DNA from: Aptenodytes patagonicus
Taxonomy: Eukaryota; Chordata; Aves; Sphenisciformes; Spheniscidae
NCBI RefSeq assembly: GCF_965638725.1
Contig: NC_134949.1
Coordinates: 50,930,151-50,994,150 of the forward strand
Direction: 5' to 3'
Length of the DNA: 64,000 bases
Position numbers and translations under genes: made by a program. Positions within the stretch are counted from its first letter, which is position 1. Each line of letters starts with the position of its first letter. Below the pieces are notes generated by a model. The model did not search any database. It was not told where the DNA came from and worked only from the letters and a program-made list of their open reading frames with translations. Shown one piece after another: positions 1 to 12,900 of the stretch.

Positions 1-2047
1 TTTTTCCCTTTTCACTTGGGAAGTTAACCAATTTCATTTTCCTTTCCCCCTTCAACATCCCTGAGATAATCCCTTGTTTTCCTAGGAGGGCTGTCCTTTC
101 CTGGCATTGTCTCTTTTTCTTTTGGATTTTTTCCACGCACATGTACATACACACTTAAAATGTTTCTGCTATAGTTTGTTATCCGAGTCTTGTAGCTCAG
201 GTTTTGGGAGGGCTTATCAGAGAAAAGGGAAAGATGAGAGATTCGGCTCAGTGGATCTTCTGCAGCCTGCCAAAATCAAACGTGACAGCAACAGACCAGC
301 ATAGCAGGAGGTGGCGATGATGGCTGCAAGACTAAAGACACAGACCTGTGTCACAGGTGAACACTATCTGTAAATCTCACATGTGGTCTCAGCTGGAGGC
401 CACCTCTGAAACCTCAACTACTGGTCTCTGTTTGAGGCAGGATCTCATAGTTGCATGTCGTGTTCATTTCTGACTTCAGTTTTCTAGGAAAAGCAATGCA
501 TTAACTTGCAGTCTCCAGAGACTTTTTGTTATACTCCTTCACAGGAATATTCAGGTTATGTTCCAGATTTCATCCGGGGATCCCCTTACAGAGGTCTTTG
601 TGGCAATTGAGATGACAGAGCTTTGACTTTTATTTTATTGGAGTTTGAGTCCTCTATTCACCTCATATCCACAAATTAGTCACTGGCTACTGACACATCT
701 TTGAGGAACACTGAACACATGCATAGGTTTATATCTGTGTGGGGCCATTATATCCGATAGATTCTGTCTGAGGGACTTCAGATAACTGTGCAATCAGCCT
801 GTGAGATAATGCACACGAAACAGCAGCAGCACAATTACACAGCCGGACTGAACTGTGGCATTTCCTGACATTTAGTGGTTAACTGTGTAAACGCACTCTT
901 GAGTTAATGTCAACTTTTGTATTTTATTCCCCTTGGATTTGTTGTTTGTTTGCAATTTTCCTTTGAGGATAACATTTCAAAAGGCTAATCCCTACTGCTT
1001 CGAAGCTATGCTGCTTAGACAATAATTACACAGCAACCATGCAAAAGTTGCTGGTGGTTGACTCAATGCTAGTCCAATCCTATCATTTTATTCTATTTCC
1101 CTGTAACCAATCTGCCTTTAAAGTAATATATAAGTGAATTGTGAATACCATCTTTCATTACTCCCTGGACTGGTGTTTGTTTTTTTTTTTTAAATTATGT
1201 ACTATCTTGTTTGTAATTGTTCTGGAGCTCAGGGAGCTTGACTTATATTATGCAAGCACAGACTACTCCTTTCAAAATAGTAACTAATTTTTTTTCTAGT
1301 GACATGCTTTCCAAATGTTCATATTTTAATCAATTAAAACCTGATTTCTTTTGCAAAAATATAGTGCTTTGCAGTCCAGAGAGGGCTATTTCCGTATCAG
1401 TTCTGATATTTAATTTTTAGCTTTTGTTACACTTTAAAATAATGTACCTTTTCAGTTGTAAATATGTGGGGGTTTTTTACTCCGTCCAGTATCACTAGCC
1501 GAACTAATGTTTCTAAAACCTTTCAAAGGCAATTGCCTTTTCATGGAAAACTCCAGGGAGGGGGTTAGACAGTAAAATGATTATTGCTATGCTGGGGTCC
1601 CTAAAAGCAAGGAGCAAGAGGGGTCTTGATAAAAAAAAAAAAAACAATAAAAGCCTATAAATATATAACTTTTGTGCTGGTTTGTATTATTTTTTATATT
1701 GCTGACCGGCAGATTAATACTGGGTTTTATCTTGCACTTACCTAAATGCCTCAGGAATAAATGCACCAGTGATTCAAGGTAAAAGCATGACACTGGCTTT
1801 CTTTACATGTGGATGATTTACAACATACTGAACGTTGCTTCTGTCTAATATCTCAGAATTCAAGGCTCAAGGCAAATTGCCCTCCCTGTCCTACGTGTTG
1901 GTTTCCTGCTCTATAGACTGTGCAATAACTAAATAAGTATGATGATCAGAAAAATGGGACTTGGGAACATCTGCCAGATGTATGAGATGCATAGGAATGG
2001 GGAAAAAAAGTCTGATTTCACTTTCCCAAGAACAGCAGTGATATGGC
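1..2047. other. Intergenic, nothing recognised
   Basis: AT-rich DNA with only short unsupported open frames on both strands. I see no gene, RNA or clear repeat. Confidence 0.6.
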
Positions 2048-2230
2048 ATAGTCATTCAAGCACTGGAACAGTTTATCCAGAGTCTGTGCAGTCTCCATCC
2101 TTGGAGGTTTCCAACAGGATGAAGCCCTGAGCAACCTGGTCTGATGCCAGAGCCAACCTGGCTTTGAGCAGGGTTTGGCCTAGAGACCTTCTGAGGTCAC
2201 CCGCAGCCTGAATTACTCTGTGACTCTATG
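2048..2230 (+). mobile_element. CR1 LINE 3' fragment, decayed
   Basis: The sequence follows the last 180 nt of CR1: 'caagcactggaacagtttat', 'tctccatccttggaggtttc', 'cctgagcaacctgg', 'tttgagcagggtttggccta' and a closing 'tctgtgactctatg'. It is in plus orientation, diverged and not coding. Confidence 0.85.
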
Positions 2231-4374
2231 TCTCCCCTCATCCTTACAGCCACAATGATGTTTGTAAAGCAAAAACCCATCTCGGAGGTTGCTGGATTTG
2301 AACAGGTTCAGAAACTGATAGAGCAATTACTTCTACCCAATTTCTGGTGCTGAATTATGGCAGGGGTGTAACTTCTGTATTACAGGTATGAGGTGCTAGG
2401 ACTACTGCAAGAAGCAATGCCTTGCATTAGTGTTAGTTGAGTAGTAATGAGGCATCTCACAAGGTTGAGACTTCAGTGGTGTACTGCAACATATTTACTG
2501 ACAGTGTTTGACAGAAAAATGAAATGAACAGTAGGCACTAACCAGAAGGTTTTAGCAGCAGATCTTTCAAGTGAAACCATTTCACACCTGAACAGACTGA
2601 TCAGTGAGAACCAAAGTGTCTGAATGGGACGTTTTATGAAATTAATTGAAAGCAGAATATTTTGAGAGGTTGAGAGAACAGCCTGTAAGAAGTGGAGGGC
2701 ATACACCAAATAAACAGTAGTCTGAAATAAATCTTCTTCTTATGAAAGTGCCTGACCACCAGGCTATTTGCAATGTTGGAGCTTGGGTTTTGGAGTGTTG
2801 GGGTTTTTTTTTCTTTTTGTCTATTATGATAGTTTAGGAGCTAAAGACACTTTGAACTCCTTCTTGGCCAGTGAATGATCTCTAGCCATCAGTTTTCTCA
2901 AGCAAGAATTCACGTCCCTCTCCATTCAGACTAGAAATGAAGACCCTAAAATTCACTGTGATCATCCTAAGAAGCCTCAGTTTAAGCCAAGGCATGACAA
3001 CTTTCTGTTTCCTGGCAATACAAACTGAGTTAGTCGGTGACCAACAAGTTAACTCAAAGCACAGTATTATTTCTTTAGGAGAAATTAATCAAAGAGAAAA
3101 GATATCATAAAACAGTAAACTCGGTATGAATGCCAAGTTAACAAAATAAAAGTATTGTCCACAATCTGAACAGCTATATGACTCAGAAAAGTGGGGCAGG
3201 TTTTTAGGGATGATTCCCCAAACAAACTTTAGTCTCTCTATAATAAATGCAGAAAGTGACATCTCCAAGGCATGTTGCTATGACATAAAGAGTTAGGATG
3301 TGCAAAAGACTGGGGAAAAAAAACAACATTTCTTTAAATAAAAACTTCAACTCCTCTTTAACTATGGCACTACAACCAATCCCTTCATTAATTCTATTCC
3401 ATAATACTCAGTCTTATAAGACATTGCTGCTGAATCTTAACCACAAAGTCATTGGAAACCGTGACCCATAACTTGGAAAGGATACCCAGTGACAGAGCTA
3501 ATTAGAACCACTGAATACAGTTTGATTACTGGAAATTACTCTCTTATTACAATGACAACAACATATTTCTAGCCATAAAATGCCCCTAGTCTTTACAGTA
3601 TGTATCCATAGATACACACAAATACACACACAGAGAAAACTGTGGATGTGTACGCAGATATTGCTAACCTGGGTTTTGCCTCCAAAGCACACAAAGTTTC
3701 CACTGTCATACATATATGAAATAGTCGCATCCTGCAGACTGGAACCTCTTGTGACCGTTTGGCTTTTGGATTAATACACCTGCTTGCTTTATAAGCCCAC
3801 TGCTATAATTATCTATATAGCCAAATGATACGAAATGGAGAACAGGATTGAGGGCCAATAAATACAAGGGAATAAAAGGGAGCAAGGAATTTAACTAAAA
3901 AGGTAAAATCCTCATCCACTGTAGTCAAAGTTTCAATAGCCTGGATTTCACTATAACTTTTTAAAAAGATGGTTTCAAACAGCATATCTACATATTACTC
4001 CATCCTTCTTTTATTCTGAAGTGCAGTTATTGTGACTGTGTGCTTTAGCCACTCCTTTCTCACAAAAGGAGTTGTCTCCCTCTGTTTTCTCCATTAGAAA
4101 AGAAGGAGTTGTTCTTACTTTTACTGTCTCTCCCCCCAGCACTCCCCCTGCCCTTTCTACCCTTGTATGGTTATTCAATGAAGTTTTTTTCATTAACGTA
4201 TATATTTCTCCTGTACTCACCAATGCATGCATAGTCACTGCACAGACACTTTGAGGTGGTCATGAAATTTACCAGGTATAATGGGCAGAGTTGAATTGTC
4301 CATATCATAAGGCAGAATGAGCATGGGATATGTAACACTCCTTGATCTAAGTCAATATTGGTTTAGTTTAACAT
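2231..4374. other. Intergenic, nothing recognised
   Basis: Short open frames only. A minor ACAC-rich patch occurs near 3612-3632. Confidence 0.6.
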
Positions 4375-4440
4375 TAGCAAGGGTTTGGACCAGATGACCA
4401 AGTGTGTATTTCAACTGAAATTATTCTTCAATTCTAAAAG
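4375..4440 (+). mobile_element. Possible CR1 3' tail relic
   Basis: 'gggtttggaccagatgacca' followed by 'tgaaattattcttcaattct' resembles the CR1 closing sequence in plus orientation. It is short and diverged. Confidence 0.45.
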
Positions 4441-4635
4441 TTTAAAAAGTTCCAGGACAAATTCTGCCATCATTCTTCATGCAGAATAGCAGCTTGTTGT
4501 ATGCAAAAATCCATCCTTTTATACAAGAAGATACTCTGTTAGTGATAGCTTCTTGCAAACTCCTCAAAGGTGGGTGAATGGGATATTTTCTTTAAATGGA
4601 AAAGGTAGAATACAGCACAAAGGAAGAGAGGATTG

Positions 4636-4705
4636 ATCTCTGTTTTATAGAGATGTACAGATCAAGTGGCTCATCCAGACCACAAAGAAAGTTCAGTGCA
4701 GGCTC
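4636..4705 (+). mobile_element. Possible MIR-like relic
   Basis: 'tctgttttatagagatgtac' and 'agatcaagtggctcatccag' follow the order of the MIR core read in one direction (ttttacagatgagg ... aagtgacttgccca). By-eye match only. Confidence 0.35.
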
Positions 4706-7700
4706 AAGCAAACTCTGACCAAGCAAGTTCAATCCAAACTTTGACTACACCACACCTTGCAAGTCCTACTACCGCTCTGAGAAATGCTCTGAACCGGAGG
4801 AAGGACTGACTTGTGAGATGTTCCAGTGCTGTTTCCACATTGAGGCGATATCCCACAACAACCATAACCTAATAATCCAGGTGTGAGGGCAAGCAAATCA
4901 GTAAAAGCATGTGAGGCTGACACTGACAGCTCATCCTGAGACCCGACTATACTTCAGGCGCCACTATGGAGCAGTGGGATCCCTGGAAGTGTGATGTTTT
5001 CTCCCATTTGTGAGCTACTTTCCTATGTAATCTTTCCCAAATACAAGCCTCTCTTTGCTGTTTGCAGTATGAGATATGTGTCTTCTGGCTTGATACACCC
5101 ATAAAGGTCCAGAAGGCTGGTTGTGTTCCTTTGGATTTAATACTAAATAAATGGAACTTAATATTATGCCCCTGTTTAGGTTAAAAGCAGCTTTTCCTCA
5201 AATTCAGTGGATTTCAAGGATTCCATCCAATTTTCAAGCACAATGCCATTTCACCAGTTTTAAATAAATGCTATGGTTTTAATGCAGTGGATTGTCTAAA
5301 CAGGATAGTGTAATATGAACTTACATTAGTAGATAGGCATTTTAATAATATGCCATATTATTTATTATTTTTTCCATGATGAGATTAACTGATTATTTTG
5401 GCAGTTTGAATAGATTTGTTTTTCTTTTACAGGGATGAAAATGGTGCTGGCATGCTGCAGATGGCATCATCTGCCGACTGGAAAATTTATTCATGAGATG
5501 AGCTAGAACTGAACAGTGTTTCAAACAACTTTCAAACACTGCTAGATGATTATTGAGTCTATTTTATGGAGATAATTTCAAGTACCATTTAGGCAATATT
5601 TAAAGAAAGCAAAAAGGCGACTTCAAAAAATTTTTCTATTACAGAAGGTAGAAATATGACATGGATTAAGTTACCAAACGGCTTGTCTTGCCACCTTCTT
5701 CAACTGAAGGACTTCTTAGTTTCTGCAGAAGGGTTTTTTTGGAAGGAAAATTTCACAAGAATTTCTTTAGGTTATCGTAACTTTTTAGAGATGGATTTCT
5801 TCAGAAATGACCCACTCATGAGATTTTTCCATCTGTTTTCTATATTGAAAGTTTCCTCATAATATAGAAATAGAGGTATATAGGAAGAACTGTTTAACAA
5901 GACAGACTGTTAAGCAATGCAGAAATATTCTGGGAAAATAATACTCACATATTCCATGATTTTTTAATAACTGGCTCTGGCCTCTGAAAACTTAAGGCAC
6001 TTAAAGACATTTCTCAGAATTCCAAATTTCAGTCCTAAACATGAAAAATCATTTCCTTAGGCCAAAATTTTTATTGGTTCACATTATGTGCTAAAAGTTA
6101 ACATGCTGAAAGAGCAAAATATGAAATAAATATGATATAACTGAAAGATAAAGGATGCAATGATCTGCCATAAGAAATTCTAGTGACTGATACATTAGCA
6201 ATAAGCTGGGCTAGGGAGCCTCCAGCCCGGCAGCTCTGCGGAGCCGGGATCATTCTCCCACAGAAATGAAGCACAAGGTCTAGATTCTTTTGGATCATAC
6301 AAACCCAGCCAATGTGCCATGCTACATCTCAGGAAAAGGAGAAGATCCCAGAAATGAGTAGTCAGTAATCTCTCATTAGCCCCAAATTCAGTGTTCCAGC
6401 CTTGGCACAAAGCAAGGTGCCTTTTGGAGGCAATGACTGACAGGCTTCCAAAAGAGGTCTTATTTAGCACGTGGTGGGAGTGAACACCATCCAGAACTTC
6501 AGTTATGTTACACTGGCAAGTTTCACTCTAAGGCCTTATTGTGAGCCCAAAATCTCAGCGCTCTTTATTTTAATGGCAGAACCACTGCCACCGTCACTGA
6601 GATGGTGAAATCAATCACTTTTTTCATACAGGGGATGTGAAAATAGCCCATGATACAATTGGTAGCTAATAAATATTCAAAAGGAAGAACTCAGTAACTA
6701 TCATATTAATTTATCAGAATATTTCAACTTTAAAATCAAATGGAAAATTCTTATCATTTTTTTAATGAAGATCTACATACAGCAAGCTTGTCACTTTTCA
6801 CTTTATTGAGAGTTCTGTTTTTTTCTCTGTTTGAGCAGATATACAAAGCTCCAACTGGAAATAAAGGTAACGTTTCTTTCTTAGTACTATAACTGTCCTC
6901 TTGAGGTATTTTTCTTTTGAAAAATAATAATTTGTATGTTAAAAGATAAACACTTTGTAAGTATGTATATCTTATCAACTGAGTTCTATTTGCCATTTCA
7001 ACAACTGATTGTAAACTTGCTTATTGAAAGTACTTATTTTTCACACAAACTGTTGTCTTCAGTACTGCCCGATACCTTCCATCAGGGAACATACCCATGT
7101 GTATCTGTATTGGTTTTCTGTTGTTCTCTTTGGACATTTTCACCAAGTAGTTTTTTCTCAATATGAGTCCAGCTGGCAGACTCCGACCTTCACTAAAGGG
7201 TTGTGGAATACTTTTTGTAACTGCCACAACTTTTGAAGAAAAAAAAAATAATAATCCAGAGTAGAAGCAAACCCACTCAACACATTTACGCTGTTGTTTT
7301 CCCATTTAGGAAATTACATTCTGAGCTCTGATTTCATTCTTTCTGCAAGTGAAGAGAATGGAGTTGCCACTATACTGATCTTCAGATTGTGACTCTATTA
7401 ATCCTTCTTTTAGTTTAACGTGTGTCTGAGGGGGTGGGTGCAATTCTGGTCTAAGCAACACAGCTAAAATTCCAAGCCTTATTCCTAAGAGGGATGTATA
7501 AATCACTTAGATGTGTTGATACCAAAATAAATGACACCAAGTCCATGGAGACTGCTATTCATAGTATTTTGTAGCTGTAACTGTATGTCACCATAGCGTG
7601 CTATCAAAGGATCTAAAATATAGAAATGCATATGAATACCCCGTTGAGATGATGAATCTGTGGATTTTTCCACTGTAGTGGAAAATCATTAACTATTTCT

Positions 7701-9924
7701 TAAAAATCAAAGGCACAGCACTGAATAAAACCAAGAAAGCTGCCTGCAGCTCTAGGGAAATTACCGCCTGTTTCTGTGATGCTCCTCACTAGTCAGCAGC
7801 ACCTCTGAATTTGTTCTCCAGGACGCGTGGATGCAGACTGGAGATTTTTAGAGGTGTTCACACAATAAACTGTTCATGTTGTAAATGAAGTAGCTCTTTT
7901 AATGGCTTAGTCAAAGGGTGCTCTGCTTTATGTTGAGAATGAATGTGACAAAAAGCTGCGTCCTTTTGCTTGTCTTTGTATTATGTTGCCATCACTGGGG
8001 AACTAATAGTCTAATTGCTGCCTACTGACTGTCAACACCAAAACGAACTCTGAAGTCAGTTGTATTGTAGTAAATTCCCAGGTGTTTTTAAGTGGCTACA
8101 AAGAGGATGGTAAGAAAATTACCATGTGGTAAATAGACAAACTACCATAACTACTTTATGTTTACCTCCATTTTCTTTATAAGAAATTCCCTCCCTATTT
8201 TCCTCCATTATCTTTTCTTCTTAAGCTAATGCTAAAAGAAACAGGCCATAGGAGTGGGTGTAGTCATGGTAATTCATAGTGGATTAATTCATAGTGGAGA
8301 TGAATTTTCTCTCATCCCCATGAACATCCATCAGAAAAAGCGATGTATGTTTCCTTCACTGAAAAATGTTGTCGATAACAATTTAAATTCATTTAAAATC
8401 CAAAGCAATATTTCCCAGTCTGAGGGATGGTCAGTCACATCGTACTTAGATAATATTATATATGATTGAGTCAGACAAATAAACAGGACAAATTCTCAGC
8501 CAAAATAACTCAGGGTAATCCAAGTGATTTTGCTGAGCTGAAGTGACTACATCACTTGAACAGCCAGTCTTACAGGGGTACAAGAAGCAGTGCTAGCTTT
8601 GTGGTGGGCTTCATGCCTTGTATTTCCATCATAAGATGGCATTTCACATGCATTTGTTTGCTAACATCCAAACATCGCCTCTTAATGTTTCAAATGCCAC
8701 CATTAAAAAGTGATCCATTTTCTGCATATCCGAACAGTGAACTGGTATGTGCTACCAAAATCAAAAAGCTGTGAAGAGGACGAGTTAAAACTCTTTGCCC
8801 AGCTAATATTAACAGCAACATCTGGCAACCAGCTAAGGAAGTGCAGCAAAAATTCCCTTTAACTTGTCCTTCTATTGTCCTGATATGTTCTTTAGTTGGA
8901 AAATAGGTGTAGTTTATTGAATTTAGATAATAAATTTTAATGAACTTGATGAGAACAGATATGAGTTTAAAGCTTTCCAAAATATTGGGGGGTTTTGTTC
9001 TAAAGTAATCTCCTCTCACAGCACATTAGGTCCTAAAAAGCATACGCAGAATGGAAAAACTTTTGTAGATATTTGATGGGAATCCTGTCATTTTCATTAC
9101 TATGATTATCACGTGGGAAGCCACTGATGAGCAAACAGAAACAGATGTCATTGTTTACAGCATGTCTTGTCTTGGCAGGACTACTGTATCCACTCAATCC
9201 AGCTGTCTGGATAAGCCAATGCCAAAGTATAACAGTGTTGGGGGGAATTCAAAACTTTTTCTTCCCAGTATTACGTGTTTCCTGGTGGTATGCCATGCAG
9301 AGCTGGCCAGGAAAAAAAAATAAAAATCCTTAAGGCTAGAATAAAAGCTAGTTAATGGAAAGTTAATGTAAAACTATGATTCTCACCTACAACTTTATCT
9401 TGTGATTTATGCCATAGCTGGCCAATCAATATCTGTCACCATAACAGCCTTATATAGGGCTTATGGTGATGAGGATGCTGGGTTCTTCCGGTTCAGTGTT
9501 ACTTGTCTGCCTACAGCTTTTACATTGAGCTGTGAAAAAGATGGTTATGAGGGTCATTGGGAGAAAACATCTGCAACTTTCAATTTAATGACAGCTGCCC
9601 TGGGAACCACATTAAAGTGAAAGAATCAGTCTCATTTATCAACACTCAAGCGCACAGATTTCAGCTCTGTATTCCTGACTGATGATTTGCCAGCTGATTC
9701 CTTTCTCTGTTTCAAAGTCACTTTGCCTTTAGCCAGAAAACTACAGTTCTTCTCATCATTACACCTCTATTTCTGCAGTAATTAACTTGCAAAAAGGAGA
9801 GTATCACTGTCTGAAACCAAGTGCAGCTGCACAGAAGACACTGGTTTGGAGGTCTGGAATTCAGGGATGAAGATGTCTGACATAAAGTCCCATTGAATTG
9901 TTGCTAGTTTATTTACTTTCTTTT
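4706..9924. other. Intergenic, nothing recognised
   Basis: No supported gene. A 13-nt direct repeat (AATTCATAGTGGA) occurs twice with a 2-nt spacer at 8271-8298. Confidence 0.6.
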
Positions 9925-9982
9925 CGTCTCAGTTTGTCACTTATGAAATGAGGTAAAATACTTTGCAAGACCCTTAAAATGC
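9925..9982 (+). mobile_element. Possible MIR-like relic
   Basis: 'gtctcagtttgtcacttatg', 'aaatgaggtaaaatac' and 'tttgcaagacccttaaaatg' parallel the MIR consensus (cctcagtttcc ... taaaatgaggataa ... ttgcaaaccttaaa). By-eye match only. Confidence 0.4.
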
Positions 9983-12900
9983 ATCCTTTGTGTAAAACAA
10001 AGGATGTTCACACATCACCCAGATTATGTCAGGGCTCCTGAGTGCACCAACAAGCTCTGTAACCTCTCGCCCCCTCCTTGGGCACATTACCAACTGTGCA
10101 TGCCATGTTGCAGCTGGCCTACGTAGCTCAGCATATTATCATCTTGGCCGGTGGCACTTTCAGCCAGAGGAAGTTCTTGTAGGTCTTCTCTTTGCAAACA
10201 AGAGCCCTCATATACTGCAGAGTTTTCTGCCGGCAGAGCAGCAGTAGAGGGTTCAGGCTCCATCAGTCATGCCCATGGATCAGAACATAAAATCAAGATA
10301 AGGCGCGAGTTTGTTGCTCCTTACTAGGCAGACAAGGTTAGGCAACCTGTGTGCAAACTTCATGCATCTGACAGCACTATGCTTAACACTCAGGCCAGTA
10401 AACATGGTCATTAGCAGCTGAGGGCCAGACAGCTTGAAGACCATGGGAAGGATTCCTGTAAGATGGATAGATAAATCTGGAATAGTCACATTTAAAGCCA
10501 CTAAGGAGAAATAGTAATATCTCCTGGGGATCCTAAAATGGGTGCCTAATATAGGTCAGATGAATTATCCCCTGAAGTGCACTGCATGCATAATAGGCAT
10601 TACCATTGACTACAGAGGGACTGGAAAATGGCTGCTTTAGATGCATGCCTGTCTAAACATGGATGAGACGAATCCTTCTCCCAGATACCTTGAAGTGAAA
10701 TTGGAGAAAGCAGGCCAGCAGCTCTCTGATCTGCCAGGTGAGATTCAGACCTGCTCCTTTGGCTGTTATGTCCTAACTCTGCTTCAGTATTCTGATTTGC
10801 ATTTGTTTTTAGATTAGGTGCTGAGAGATGAAAACCAGGCACAGCATCTGACAGGAAAGGTGATCACCTAGATCGCTAAGAGCTATCAATGTTGTGAACG
10901 AGATGCTAAAGTTCAAGCTGACCCCCAAGGAATTAATAAAGAAACTCTCAGAAGAGAAGATGAACCATAAAAGGGAGTATAAATAAAGCTGACTGAAGTC
11001 TTCTTAAAAAGAGTAGATTTGTTGAATTATGTAGTTTGGAAGTAACTAATATTATGTGAAATAATACTCAACAGATGCTTTCTTCCAAATGTATTTTTTT
11101 GAAGTAACTCTTCAAATGGAAACGTTTCAACTCTTGAAGTGACCTATTTTTAAGGTAAAAAGCATTACCTACCAAAAACAATGCTTCACTAGACCCAGAG
11201 TAAACTTAGATAGAGGGAAGTTTTGCCAAGACAGTCAAGTCATTTCAAGTCATCCACTTCAGCCCACAACAAAGCTGCTCCTTTGTTACTTCCTTACATA
11301 TCATTACCCTGATACAAATACCTACAGATGATTGCAAACCAAATAGATGGTTTCATACAGAAATTGATAAGTGTTTGAGAAATAGCAACTCTGTTCCTCC
11401 TCTGCCTTTTATCCTCTTTGGCTATTAGTTACATTGTGGATGTCACTGAATTCTGAATGGAAAGAGGCTTTCCTCCATACAGATTGGGATATGCAGAAAA
11501 GCGATCATTGAAGTGCCATAGAAGTTGGTTCTGAAGAATAGAAAAGGTCTCTGCTTTTCATAGCATTTTAGAAACTTTTTCTATTAATAGTGGGGTTTTT
11601 TTTATTTTTGGCTTTGTTTTTTTTTTTCTTCTCTAAATCATATTTTCATTTGCTCCAGAGGAAGTTCAAAAATAAATGCTTTACACAGAAATCATTGTGT
11701 ACAAGTAGGAATGCACACTGCATCACTTGCTAACTTCTGTAAAAAGTATTACTGTCTACTGATTTAAAAAAAAAAAACAAAACACTATTATTATTAAAGG
11801 CAGAACTGGCAGTGCATGTTAAAATCATGCAATACTTGCTCTCATTACAATTAAATTCCCGTTTGCTTTGCCAGATTTTAACCATCTGGCAGTGATTTCA
11901 TACAACAGGTGTCTGCCGTTAACTAAAGTTTTTGAAACTTCTCAGGCAAAAGATTCTGTATTTTTGAGGGCAAATCTAGAAGATAAAAATGTACTGTTTG
12001 TGCCTTAATAACCAAATGGGAATTTCTTCTTCTATAAGTCTAGCTTTGGATTAGTCACTTGAAATTTTGCTGGCAAATAGAAAAATGTTTTTTGTGCAAT
12101 TTATGTTGGTCCCATGAAATCTGCCAAAATTTGCCTAAGGTAAAGCTTTGGGAAAATGGCAAATAGTGTCTCCCTGACTAAATTTCAAAAGGTTTCTGTC
12201 CACACTTACTGGAAGGATCAGATGAACTTCCATGCTCTGTGGCTGCAGCTCTGGGACAAGCCAAGACTTTCTAACTGAAAACAGGAAGCTTCCTTTCTTT
12301 TTTCTTTAATTAGGGATGGCAAAAGCACGCTGTAGGTGTTTAGAAGACCAATATTTTTGTTGCAAAGCTAAACACCCAGAAATGAGAAAGTACCAGAGCA
12401 TAAATCCCCTTTGGTACCTTTTTTGAGCTCTTTGGGGAAGGAATGGGAGGCGATTCCAGTTCAGATGATGGACCAATGGTTGCACAACCTGTACAGCCCC
12501 CTGCCCCATTTCATCCAGTTCTGGCATTATGATGGGTCTTAATCACACATTCACGCTGTGTGTGAGATGAGACCCGTCCTCAGGATGCCCAAGCTCTGGG
12601 AATGAATCAGCACTAAGGTAGGTAGGAGATTGTTGTCTTTGGACCACTGCTCTTTATTTGTTCAAAAGCTGAGAAGCATGAGGTGACTGAGGTTGGCATT
12701 CATAGGGAGAGAAACGGGAGTTCTCATGTGAATGTTTCCCCAGAAAAATAGATTTTATCTCTCCATCTACTGCATAGTTTCTTTGTGGTGCTGCCCAAGC
12801 CATTTAAACTGAACTTTTCACAGGGGTCACTAAGTGCACGCTCTTTATTCTCTGGGTACTTGACTTGAGACATGAGGTCTGATTACCAAGGGAGCTGAAT